NCBI GenBank assembly: GCA_946480695.1
Contig: CAMLKG010000001.1
Coordinates: 217,982-281,981 of the forward strand
Source: an uncultured Cellvibrio sp.
Lineage (GTDB): Bacteria; Pseudomonadota; Gammaproteobacteria; Pseudomonadales; Cellvibrionaceae
Length of the DNA stretch: 64,000 nt
Reading direction: 5' to 3'
Every line of letters begins with the position of its first letter. The first letter of the stretch is position 1. The position numbers and the translations under genes are program-made. Under the pieces are notes generated by a model. It was not told where the DNA came from. It saw only the letters and a program-made list of their open reading frames with translations, and did not search any database. Positions 34,891-43,479 of the stretch are shown piece by piece.

Positions 34891-37032
34891 GTGAACAGCC
34901 TCTTCACTGCCGATGTTAAATACACACAAGATAATCGCTCCATGCGTGTGGAAACAGCCTTGGGAAAGGATGTATTCCTGTTGCGGCGATTGCAGGCAAG
35001 CGAATCTTTTTCGCAGCTTTTTACGATTAATATCGACCTGCTATCCCATGAAAGTAATATCCGGGCCGAGGATATTGTCGGCAGCCACGTAGCCTTGTTT
35101 ATCGGCACCGAGGGTACCCCGCGCCCGCTCAATGGTTTCGTTAAGGCATTCGCCTACACCGGCCTGGAGAAACGCGGGTTCTATAGCTATAAAGCCGAAC
35201 TGGTGCCCTGGTTCTGGTTCCTGGATAAACGCACCAACTGCCGCGTTTTCCAAAACCAAACGGTTCAAAAAATTATTGAAACCATTTTTACCGAGTTGGG
35301 GTTCTATGATTTCAATTTCACCCTTATCGAAAATCACCAGCCCCTCGAATATTGCGTGCAGTACCAGGAATCAGACTTCCATTTCATCAGCCGTTTGCTG
35401 GAACAGGAAGGTTTGTTTTATTTCTTTGAGCACAAACCCGACAAACACATACTGACCATTACCGATAACGGCTCCACGTTTGTTTTCCTGGATGAAAAAA
35501 ATATCGAGCACAGCTCCGGCAGCCGCAGTAAATTCTACCTGGATAAGTGGCAACATCGATTCCAGTATTGCTCGGGCGCCTTTGCACAAACGGATTACAA
35601 TTTCGAGAACGCCAACCTTTCGCTGCTGACAGAGATCCCTACCTCAATTAAATTGGCCAACAATAGCGCCCTGGAGCGGTTTGAATTTCCCGGTAATTAC
35701 AACGAGAGCCAACGCGGGCAAAACCTCACCCGTATCCGTATGCAACAGGAAGAAGCGGGCTACCAGGTGGTGCAAGCCGGCGGGAATTTCCATCGCCTTG
35801 AAGTTGGCAAAAAATTCAGGTTACTTTCCGATGAAGCGCGTGCCGATGATAAAAAAACATTTGTAATTTCGGAAATTATCCACGAGGCCTTTGAGGGCAG
35901 TTACCTCGATGAGGGAGAGGAGGATGCGCCTTCCAGCTACCAAAACCATTTTGTATGTTTCCCCGAGGAAGTCATCTACCGTCCGCCGCTTAAAACCGGC
36001 AAACCAAGGATCGATGGGGTGCAAACCGCGGTTGTCGTCGGCCCGCCCGGCGATGAGATTTATACCGATAAATATGGCCGTATAAAATTGCAGTTCCACT
36101 GGGACAGGTACGGCGAAAAAAATGAAAGCAGCTCTTGCTGGGTACGCGTTGCCACCCTGTGGGCCGGCAATAAATGGGGCACATTGAATATTCCCCGTAT
36201 CGGCCAGGAAGTGGTGGTCACATTTGTCAATGGCGACCCGGACCAGCCATTAGTCATCGGTAGCGTTTATAACAGCACCCATATGCCGCCGGTAGCGTTA
36301 CCGGCGGGAAAAAATTATGCGGGCATGAAATCAAAAACGGTTAAAGGCGATGTCGGCGGTTCCAATGAATTTTCACTGGATGACACCGGTGATTCGCAAC
36401 AAGTTAAGCTCCACGCAAAAAAGGATTACAACACGACTGTTGGCAATAATCTTTCATCGTCCACCGTTGGCAACGCAACTTACAATGTTGATGGCGATAA
36501 CTCGTCAACCGTGGGTGGAAATGCCTCACTCAGTGTGCAAGGCAACGAAAGCGCGAGCGTACAAGGCAACCAGGATTCGACAGTGCAAGGCAACCGCACC
36601 TTCACTACCGCCGGAAATAAAACAGAGAACACCAGCGGCAATGCTGAATCCACCATCGGAGCCAATGAAAGTCGCAATGTCGCAAGCAACCAGGATGTAA
36701 GTATCGGCTCAAACCAATCCATTAATGTGGGAGCCAACCAAACCTGCAATATAGGCGCGAACCAGCAAACCATTGTGAGCGGCAACCAGGCAGTCTCCGT
36801 CACTGGTAACCAGGAAATCAGTGCACTCGCGCAAAATGTTTCCATCTCCACCACTGCCACCACATCGGCGTTATCCATTGCCATGAATGGGCAATCGCAA
36901 ATTGCGCTAGCCGTGGGCGGCACCAGCATCACTATCGATCCGACAGGCATAACCTTATCCATGGGTGCCAGCTCGGTAAAAATTGATGCAACCGGTGTAT
37001 CCGTCATGGGCCCGCTGGTCAAATTAAATTAA
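34891..37032 (+). CDS. vgrG: VgrG type VI secretion spike protein
   Basis: Trimeric spike at the tip of the type VI secretion tube, 713 residues. The N-terminal gp27-like part carries FLLRRLQASESFSQLFTINI and YCVQYQESDFHFISRLLEQE. The gp5-like OB-fold follows with EIYTDKYGRIKLQFHWDR, SSCWVRVATLWAGNKWG and IPRIGQEVVVTFVNGDPDQP. The C-terminal needle is a beta-helix of short G-N repeats (about residues 515-650). GTG at 34891 has AAAGGAG 8 bases upstream; an ATG at 34855 lies before that site and is unlikely. It heads a unit with the TPR protein and Rhs effector. No core T6SS genes are in the window, so this is an orphan vgrG island. Confidence 0.93.
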   Translation: MNSLFTADVKYTQDNRSMRVETALGKDVFLLRRLQASESFSQLFTINIDLLSHESNIRAEDIVGSHVALFIGTEGTPRPLNGFVKAFAYTGLEKRGFYSYKAELVPWFWFLDKRTNCRVFQNQTVQKIIETIFTELGFYDFNFTLIENHQPLEYCVQYQESDFHFISRLLEQEGLFYFFEHKPDKHILTITDNGSTFVFLDEKNIEHSSGSRSKFYLDKWQHRFQYCSGAFAQTDYNFENANLSLLTEIPTSIKLANNSALERFEFPGNYNESQRGQNLTRIRMQQEEAGYQVVQAGGNFHRLEVGKKFRLLSDEARADDKKTFVISEIIHEAFEGSYLDEGEEDAPSSYQNHFVCFPEEVIYRPPLKTGKPRIDGVQTAVVVGPPGDEIYTDKYGRIKLQFHWDRYGEKNESSSCWVRVATLWAGNKWGTLNIPRIGQEVVVTFVNGDPDQPLVIGSVYNSTHMPPVALPAGKNYAGMKSKTVKGDVGGSNEFSLDDTGDSQQVKLHAKKDYNTTVGNNLSSSTVGNATYNVDGDNSSTVGGNASLSVQGNESASVQGNQDSTVQGNRTFTTAGNKTENTSGNAESTIGANESRNVASNQDVSIGSNQSINVGANQTCNIGANQQTIVSGNQAVSVTGNQEISALAQNVSISTTATTSALSIAMNGQSQIALAVGGTSITIDPTGITLSMGASSVKIDATGVSVMGPLVKLN
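36421..36840 (+). repeat. short in-frame repeats coding the VgrG beta-helix needle
   Basis: About 18 degenerate repeats of 7-8 codons with a G-N or A-N pair at nearly every turn (for example VQGNESASVQGNQDSTVQGN). It is a protein-level repeat, not a CRISPR array: units abut without spacers and DNA identity between units is low. Confidence 0.85.
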
Positions 37033-37055
37033 TCCGGCTGAAAGATGGAATACTC

Positions 37056-38375
37056 ATGAGTACATCCAACCCCATCCAGCGCGAACTGGAAAAACTGGAC
37101 GAACAATGGGAAGAATTTATCGGCAGCAAGCTGCCCATATTGCGTTGGTATTTTTCCCCGGATGACATTGAGCTGGGCTTGGGCTTTGTTAAAACCCGGG
37201 AACAACTGGATGAAAAAAATCCGGAATTATTTATTCATTTGCATTCCGAATTTATTTCCGCGGAAACCTTTAGTTTTACCCTGGCGGAAGAAATGAACCA
37301 AATGATTGAAGAGGGAATAGCGGACGCCATACTTGAGGAGGAGGAATCACAGGCACCCGCAAAAACGGAGCATGCGTGGAACAAACCGGATCTAGGCGAT
37401 TCGCGTACAGGCTATAACGCACTATTCCGTAGTTGCCTGAAAACACTGGAAGCTTTCGGGGAGTATATCCATTACCTGGTGGTAATTATCACACCTGCCG
37501 CCATTAAAAACACACAGGAATATACCCAATGGTGGAGCCATTGTTGTGACATCAATTTGCGTTATCGTTGGCCTGATAATTTAAAGCTGGTTTTTTTTGA
37601 CACCCACCCGCAATCCCCATTGGCCCGGCTCGCGCAAGACAAACCACAGCACTTGCACAGCTTGAACGCGCCGGTAGATATGAATGCGGCAATCCAGGCA
37701 GTCCTGCAAGAAGCTGACGATGGCTCACCCAATGCGCTCTTTCGCAACATCACCGTCAACCTGCAACGCGCTATCGGCAAACAAGATAAACCGACGATGG
37801 AAAAATTGGCGGCGGCAGCTATTGCACTCGCAGAAGAACACCGTTGGCTGGATATGTGGGTAGTAACGCTGTTAACACGTGCGGCTGGTTATTTGGGGTT
37901 GCAAGCCTACGACGCCGCACTCATTGATTATCGCGCGGCTCAACACATCGCCACGCAAGGAGAACAGGAAAATATTCCCGGCTGCGATAAATTACGTTTG
38001 CAATCTATGATTTGCGAAGGCACCTGCCTGTTCAGCGCAGGGCGTTTTGAAGAAGCTGCCAATGCTTACGCGAAAGGCGCACAACTCGGTGAGGCACAAC
38101 AGGACCCACTCATGACACTCGAAGGCTGGCGCATGGCCAGTTTTTGCATGGAGCGTGCCGGCTATAAAAAAGCGGCGTGGGATTACGGCATGAAAGCGCT
38201 TGAGGCCGGCAGCAACATGGATGAGCAACAACGTGCGCAATCCACCCTACCGTTTTTAGGGCAAGCACTGCTACGTATTAGCCCCAACGGCGATATTGAT
38301 CAGCATATCAACCAACGTTTTAATGAACTGTTAGGTGAAGGCTGGCTGGAGCACGCCGAGGCAATGGCATGCTGA
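37056..38375 (+). CDS. TPR-containing protein between VgrG and Rhs (putative T6SS adaptor)
   Basis: Protein of 439 residues of no recognised named family. It has no signal peptide. The N-terminal half (about 1-230) is acidic with LPILRWYFSPDDIELGLGFV and an alpha/beta-like region containing YIHYLVVIITPAAI and LKLVFFDTHPQSP. The C-terminal half (about 240-420) is alpha-helical with TPR-like pairs such as AGRFEEAANAYAKGAQLG. It lies 23 bases after vgrG, and its stop overlaps the Rhs start by 7 bases (ATGCTGA), so translation of the two is coupled. Position between spike and effector suggests a loading adaptor or chaperone, as other families (DUF4123, DUF1795) do elsewhere. This function is inference from context. 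Confidence 0.75.
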   Translation: MSTSNPIQRELEKLDEQWEEFIGSKLPILRWYFSPDDIELGLGFVKTREQLDEKNPELFIHLHSEFISAETFSFTLAEEMNQMIEEGIADAILEEEESQAPAKTEHAWNKPDLGDSRTGYNALFRSCLKTLEAFGEYIHYLVVIITPAAIKNTQEYTQWWSHCCDINLRYRWPDNLKLVFFDTHPQSPLARLAQDKPQHLHSLNAPVDMNAAIQAVLQEADDGSPNALFRNITVNLQRAIGKQDKPTMEKLAAAAIALAEEHRWLDMWVVTLLTRAAGYLGLQAYDAALIDYRAAQHIATQGEQENIPGCDKLRLQSMICEGTCLFSAGRFEEAANAYAKGAQLGEAQQDPLMTLEGWRMASFCMERAGYKKAAWDYGMKALEAGSNMDEQQRAQSTLPFLGQALLRISPNGDIDQHINQRFNELLGEGWLEHAEAMAC

Positions 38376-39796
38376 TCAGCAAACACTTCGACCCTGTACT
38401 CGGTATCGATATCCACCTGCTGGTCATTCCACCCGCAGGGCCCGTGCCTATTCCCCATCCACACATCGCGTTAATTTTTGATGTGATTGATTACGTACCG
38501 ATTTTAGGTGCAACCGTAAAAGTCGGCGGCTTGCCGCGCTCGACCGCCGGCACCGCGGGCCGGCCGGTTCCCCACATTCCCATGGGCGGCCCGTTTGTAA
38601 AGCCGCCCATGAATGAAGATGAAATCTTTATGGGTTCCCTCACCGTCCTCGCTGACGGTGGCCCCTTAAGTTTCACTGCATTGCCCACACTCAGTTGCCA
38701 CGACATCGGCATGATCGCCCCGCCACGCAAAAAGAAACCGAAAAAATCCTTCGGCATGGTTTTGCCCACCAGTGTGGTCATTGCAATTCCGCTGGGTATG
38801 CCTGTTATGGTGGGCGGTGGCCCCACCATCGATATGATGGGCCTGGCCATGATGGGCGGCTTTGCGGCGTTGGGCGGTGCCTTTAAAAAATTGCGCAAGG
38901 CACAGAAGAAAAGCAAACGCATCAAAAAAATGTCCGATGCGATTCACAAGCGCGCCAGTAAAGCGATGGACAAACTAGGCGTGCCGCCGAATATGCGCAA
39001 CAAGGTGCATAAAGGCATTTGTACCGTGACCGGCCACCCGGTGGATGTCGCCACCGGCAAAATGTTTACCGATCACGTTGACTTTTCCCTGCCGGGCCCG
39101 CTGCCACTGGTATGGGAGCGCACCTGGTACAGCACTTCGGTCTACGATGGCCCGCTCGGCCACGGCTGGCATCACAGCTACGATGTGAAACTCTGTGAGC
39201 TGGACAATGCGGTGGCGGTGCGCCTGGCGGACGGGCGCTCTGTCGCCTTCCCGGCACTGGATATCAACGAAACCTGTTTTGATCGCCAGGAACGCTTAAC
39301 CCTGTTTCGCGATGAACAGGGTTATGCGCTGGATACCAGCGACAGGAAGCGTTATCGCTTCACCCCTTTTCAGGGGCAAAGCGACAACCAGTTACTCACA
39401 TCGCTCTCGCAAACAACCAGCGGTGCTGCCATTCATTTTTATTACAACGACAAAGGCCAGTTGAACCAGATCATCGACAGCGGTGGCCGGCTGATCCAGC
39501 TCAGCTACACCGACGATAACCGCATCCATAAAATCTTTTTACCGGAGCCCGAATCCAACCTTACCCGCGATCACACCAGCCCCGCACTTTTCTGCGCGGT
39601 TGAGCATCACTATCGCAACGGGATGCTGGTCCAGGTTGACGATGCGTTGCAACAACCGCTGCGGTATCACTACGACCATACATTGCTCATCAAGGAAACC
39701 TTCCGCAGCGGCCTGAGTTTTTATTTTGAATACGATGGCCTTGACCACAACGCGCGTTGCTTAAGGACCTGGGGGGATGATGGAATTTATTATCGC
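38369..39796 (+). repeat. direct repeat copy A: 5' part of rhs effector 1
   Basis: Near-identical to 43480-44907 at a constant offset of 5111 bases. Codon 2 differs (CTG here, TTA there), then 38375-39708 appears identical by reading. The first difference is at 39709 (C to T, silent), and the genes diverge clearly after 39797. Flanking sequence upstream of the ATG is unrelated. Confidence 0.9.
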
Positions 39797-42745
39797 GACT
39801 TGCATTATGACGATGCGAATAACATCACCCACGTACGTGATTCACGCGGAAATATTACCGTTTACCACCACAATGGTGTGTTGCCCCATAAAATCATTGA
39901 TCCGTTAAAAAATACCAATTTGATTGAATACAATGAGTATTCACAAATTGTTTGCGAGACCAATCCGCTTGGGTATAAAACCCGTTATGAATACGATGCT
40001 CGGGGGAATAATACGGCCATCACAAGTGCGGATGGGATATCCAGAAAGTTTCTGTTCGACGAGCGCGACAACCTCATTGAAGTTATTGATAAGGTGGGGA
40101 ACAGCTGGCGATACACGTATGATGAGACTGATCAGCTCGCAATCAAGTCCGATCCACTGGGCAACAAACTACGCTTTGAATACCACCACGGCTTGCTCTG
40201 TGTGGTGGAGGACCCTAATAACAATCCGGTTTTTTTTAAATACGATCAAAACTCCAACCTCCGCAGTATTTCCGACGGCAGTAATGATCAGTTGGTCCAT
40301 GAATATGACGCGCTCGGAAATTTATTAGCCGCTAAAGATAATCGTGGTAATACACGTCGCTTTTACTATGACAAGTTAAATCGCATTACCAAAATTGATG
40401 AGGCCGACGGCAACCATCGTGTTTTTACCTATGATGCAGGTGATAACATTATTCATGCCCGCGACCAGCAATACGAGGTATCGATGCAATATCGCGGCAT
40501 GGGCCGGATGGTTTCGCGCTCCCAAGCCGGAACCACGGTTAAATTTGAATATGATCGCGAAGAGCAATTGATCGCTATTATCAATGAGCATGGCCGAGCC
40601 TACCAGTTCGAGTGGAATGCCAACGACCAGCTGATTGCCGAATCGGGTTTTGATGGCCTTATTCGCCAATTCATTAAAGACCCGGCTGGCCGGACTATCC
40701 GCATCAATCGTCCGAATCAACGCTACTCATCATTTACTTACGATACGCTGGACAGAGTCACACAGGTTTGTCACAGCGACGGTTCGATAAAAAGCTTCAA
40801 ATACCGCGCCGACGGCGAACTGCTAGAGGCCGCTAATGACTCAACAACACTCAGCTGGGAATTGGATCAATTAGGGCGAATCACCAAAGAGCACCAGGGC
40901 GAATTCTGGGTAGCCTCCGAATACGACGCCTTGGGTTATCGCACACGCGTACAATCATCCCTCGGCCTCGACCAAAGAATCGAACGCAACGGGCGTGGCG
41001 ATGTATTGAAAATTTCCACCGGTGTGGATCAATTCGAAGCTATTTTCCAACGCGATAACCAAGGACTGGAAATACAACGAAGTTTACCCGGTGGCATTCA
41101 AAGCCGCTGGGCACGCGACAAACTGGGCCGTCCTACCCGTCACGAAATCCATCAGGGTAAAAGTGTTTACAGCAGCAAAAATTATGTTTGGGGATTAAAT
41201 CATCGCTTACTCAAATTAATCGATTCATTAGATCGAGAAACCCTATTCCAACACGATGCGCTGGGGAATTTATTATCCGCCCGCTATAGCGATAACACGT
41301 TTGATTTACGTGTACCCGATGCTGTCGGAAATTTATTTAAAACTGTACAGAAAAAGGATCGCGAATACGGTCCAGCCGGACAGCTACTCGCCGTCCACTC
41401 CCATAAAGGCACCGTACGCTACGAATATGATGCAGAAGGTAATCTCATTCGCAAAATAGAACCGGGCGATAAAACCTGGCGCTATGAATGGAATGGCGAA
41501 GGCATGATGTCGAAAGTCATTCGGCCGGATGGCAAACATATTACCTTTGAATACGATGCGCTTGGGCGCCGCATTCGAAAAAGTATCGATAACAAAATTA
41601 CGCGCTGGGTATGGGACGGCCATAATCCGCTCCATGAGTGGGTAGAATATAAAATCGACCCTACCGAAGCGCAATTATTAGCACAGTTGCGAACCAAGGC
41701 TGAAGACATCGCAGTAAGTCAACGCCTTGCGGTGCTGCAACAAGTAGAACCGCAAGGCCCGCCGAGAAAATTTAACCAAGGCACAAAAGATCAGCCGATT
41801 ACATGGCTATTTGAGCCAGACAGCTTTGCACCAATGGCAAAGCTAATAGGTGATGAGCATTATTCAATAATCACCGATCATCTCGGCACACCAAATATTA
41901 TTTTCGATAAAGGCGGGATACAGGTTTGGTCAGCTAGCGTTAGTGTGTGGGGCGAACTACACAACCTGCGCGGCGAAAAAGATTTTTGTCCTTTCCGATT
42001 TCCTGGTCAATACGAAGACAGCGAAACCGGTTTATATTACAACCGCTTCAGGTACTTTGACCCGGAGGCGGGGCAATATACGAGCCAGGATCCGATTGCG
42101 CTTGTTGGCGGCATGGCTCCGTATGCCTACGTGTCCGATTCGACAACGTGGTTCGACCCACTCGGACTCAGTTGTAAAAATGATTGGAACACTTTCCAAA
42201 GAAACACTGCGGGACATTTCGCAAGCAGGGCAGATGCGGCTGCAGCTTATCGCAAAATGAAAGCGGCGCAGGCCATGCCGAATGGTTCCAGACCACATCC
42301 CTCCACGTATTTGCCAAGCTCTTATATTGATGCACATTTAGCCAAGTTTTCTCCCGGGGCTTCATATATTGCCCCCAAATGGGCGCTCGATAAATTTGGT
42401 AGGGATCCGGTGGGTAGAGCAGACGGACAATTTGTAATGTCCAAAACTCAAATGGATGATATGTTAAAACGGACTAATGGGGATATCGGACAAATTGAAA
42501 ATGAACTTGGCATACCAGCGGGCAGTTGGAGTGGAACCGAAATGGTAGTCATCGAAGTACCCAATCCATCAGCACATAACATCCGCATGCCAACAGGAAA
42601 TGAAAGCGGTGCAAATTCGTTATGGCTAGCCGGTGGCAAATTGCCGACTGGTCATGATGAAGCTGTAATTGACGCTATTCCAGCAGGCTCTTATAAAGAA
42701 ATGAGCATTCCTGACGCAACGAAAGAGGCGATGAAAAAACCATGA
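38369..42745 (+). CDS. PAAR-like/Rhs effector 1 with unassigned C-terminal toxin
   Basis: Polymorphic T6SS effector of 1458 residues. Residues 1-130 form a PAAR-like cap (VPIPHPHIALIFD, GGLPRSTAGTAG). A hydrophobic stretch follows (about 150-185), then the Rhs start domain with VTGHPVDVATGKMFTDHVDF and GPLPLVWERTWYS, then many YD repeats forming the toxin-enclosing shell. The core ends at YYNRFRYFDPEAGQYTSQDP and DPLGL (1267). The tip (1269-1458) is a separate domain with YLPSSYIDAHL, FGRDPVGRADGQFVMSKTQM and NIRMPTGNESGANSLW that I cannot assign to an activity. The first 476 residues are identical to those of effector 2. Two immunity candidates follow, the first overlapping by 4 bases. Confidence 0.93.
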   Translation: MLISKHFDPVLGIDIHLLVIPPAGPVPIPHPHIALIFDVIDYVPILGATVKVGGLPRSTAGTAGRPVPHIPMGGPFVKPPMNEDEIFMGSLTVLADGGPLSFTALPTLSCHDIGMIAPPRKKKPKKSFGMVLPTSVVIAIPLGMPVMVGGGPTIDMMGLAMMGGFAALGGAFKKLRKAQKKSKRIKKMSDAIHKRASKAMDKLGVPPNMRNKVHKGICTVTGHPVDVATGKMFTDHVDFSLPGPLPLVWERTWYSTSVYDGPLGHGWHHSYDVKLCELDNAVAVRLADGRSVAFPALDINETCFDRQERLTLFRDEQGYALDTSDRKRYRFTPFQGQSDNQLLTSLSQTTSGAAIHFYYNDKGQLNQIIDSGGRLIQLSYTDDNRIHKIFLPEPESNLTRDHTSPALFCAVEHHYRNGMLVQVDDALQQPLRYHYDHTLLIKETFRSGLSFYFEYDGLDHNARCLRTWGDDGIYYRDLHYDDANNITHVRDSRGNITVYHHNGVLPHKIIDPLKNTNLIEYNEYSQIVCETNPLGYKTRYEYDARGNNTAITSADGISRKFLFDERDNLIEVIDKVGNSWRYTYDETDQLAIKSDPLGNKLRFEYHHGLLCVVEDPNNNPVFFKYDQNSNLRSISDGSNDQLVHEYDALGNLLAAKDNRGNTRRFYYDKLNRITKIDEADGNHRVFTYDAGDNIIHARDQQYEVSMQYRGMGRMVSRSQAGTTVKFEYDREEQLIAIINEHGRAYQFEWNANDQLIAESGFDGLIRQFIKDPAGRTIRINRPNQRYSSFTYDTLDRVTQVCHSDGSIKSFKYRADGELLEAANDSTTLSWELDQLGRITKEHQGEFWVASEYDALGYRTRVQSSLGLDQRIERNGRGDVLKISTGVDQFEAIFQRDNQGLEIQRSLPGGIQSRWARDKLGRPTRHEIHQGKSVYSSKNYVWGLNHRLLKLIDSLDRETLFQHDALGNLLSARYSDNTFDLRVPDAVGNLFKTVQKKDREYGPAGQLLAVHSHKGTVRYEYDAEGNLIRKIEPGDKTWRYEWNGEGMMSKVIRPDGKHITFEYDALGRRIRKSIDNKITRWVWDGHNPLHEWVEYKIDPTEAQLLAQLRTKAEDIAVSQRLAVLQQVEPQGPPRKFNQGTKDQPITWLFEPDSFAPMAKLIGDEHYSIITDHLGTPNIIFDKGGIQVWSASVSVWGELHNLRGEKDFCPFRFPGQYEDSETGLYYNRFRYFDPEAGQYTSQDPIALVGGMAPYAYVSDSTTWFDPLGLSCKNDWNTFQRNTAGHFASRADAAAAYRKMKAAQAMPNGSRPHPSTYLPSSYIDAHLAKFSPGASYIAPKWALDKFGRDPVGRADGQFVMSKTQMDDMLKRTNGDIGQIENELGIPAGSWSGTEMVVIEVPNPSAHNIRMPTGNESGANSLWLAGGKLPTGHDEAVIDAIPAGSYKEMSIPDATKEAMKKP

Positions 42746-42978
42746 GCATAGTTTTCCAAAAATCCTACGCCTATCTTTTAATAACTCACGGTAACTCCTG
42801 GTATGTGACGTTTTTTACTGGTGGACCTGTTGAATTGGATATTTGCGTTAAGCTAACTGACGATGAAATCAAACTGGTAAAGAATGATCAAAAAGCCTTG
42901 GAGCAATTAATTGCCAGATTCAACGCTGATCATTCTTTATTTGCAGGCAGGCGAATCATTCCATCGATTACCAGCTGA
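42742..42978 (+). CDS. small protein, candidate immunity protein 1a for Rhs effector 1
   Basis: Product of 78 residues, probably cytoplasmic, with SWYVTFFTGGPVELDICVKL and LEQLIARFNADHSLFAGRRI. Its ATG overlaps the effector stop (ATGA), the usual arrangement of toxin and immunity genes. No family name is recognised. A second small gene follows one base later, so immunity may need both, or one may be accessory. It is real rather than a shadow because it lies in the only open frame here and is tightly packed with both neighbours. Confidence 0.75.
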   Translation: MSIVFQKSYAYLLITHGNSWYVTFFTGGPVELDICVKLTDDEIKLVKNDQKALEQLIARFNADHSLFAGRRIIPSITS

Positions 42979-42979
42979 T

Positions 42980-43243
42980 ATGAAATTTGAAGATTTATTT
43001 ATCTCCCCATTAGAACGATTTAGTATCGGTATAGAAGAAAATTCAGGCGAATACTATATTTCGATTCCTGTTAGAAACTCGATGGCGGAGTACAGTGAAT
43101 ACTATCGTATCCCCGCTGAGTTATACGAAGAGTATAAAACCGATTTGAGCAAATTGATCGTGATAGTGAATGAATGCCGTAATCGATTGCGTGATGAGGA
43201 TCTTATCTTAAAGCCGGGCAGAGACCGTGGCGAGCCAATTTAA
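42980..43243 (+). CDS. small protein, candidate immunity protein 1b for Rhs effector 1
   Basis: Product of 87 residues from ATG at 42980, one base after the previous stop; the frame extends upstream to 42911 but inside the preceding gene. Sequence features are an acidic N-terminus, the segment SGEYYISIPVRNSMAEYSEYY and a C-terminal LKPGRDRGEP. It has a high acidic content, as is common in immunity proteins of nucleic-acid-binding or basic toxins. The family is not assigned. Its role is inferred from position after the toxin tip. Confidence 0.72.
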   Translation: MKFEDLFISPLERFSIGIEENSGEYYISIPVRNSMAEYSEYYRIPAELYEEYKTDLSKLIVIVNECRNRLRDEDLILKPGRDRGEPI

Positions 43244-43479
43244 TGCGTGTCGAGTGGGTAAGCGTTTTTGATGAGTCGAGGATCAATATAGATTTGACTG
43301 CTCTATTGATTTAACGGCGCAGCTATTCATACGCATCAGCGAAATAATTTCGATAGCTGCAGGGGTTAATTGTCGGCGCAAGCATTTCGCGAATGCGCCA
43401 GGAAAAATATCAATATTTTTATTAAATAAATCATTTCAAAAGGCTGAAATTTAACGCGTTTTTTTAAGGATGGGCAAGT

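Noticed and set aside
36421..36840. Possible CRISPR-like repeat array
   Set aside because: Repeat units are in frame within VgrG, abut without spacers and differ in DNA sequence.
36480..37022. 180-codon minus-strand open frame in vgrG
   Set aside because: Created by the repetitive needle coding region; low-complexity product without motifs.
43243..43314. 23-codon frame after the second immunity candidate
   Set aside because: Too short and without motifs to call a gene; kept only as a possible relic in the findings.
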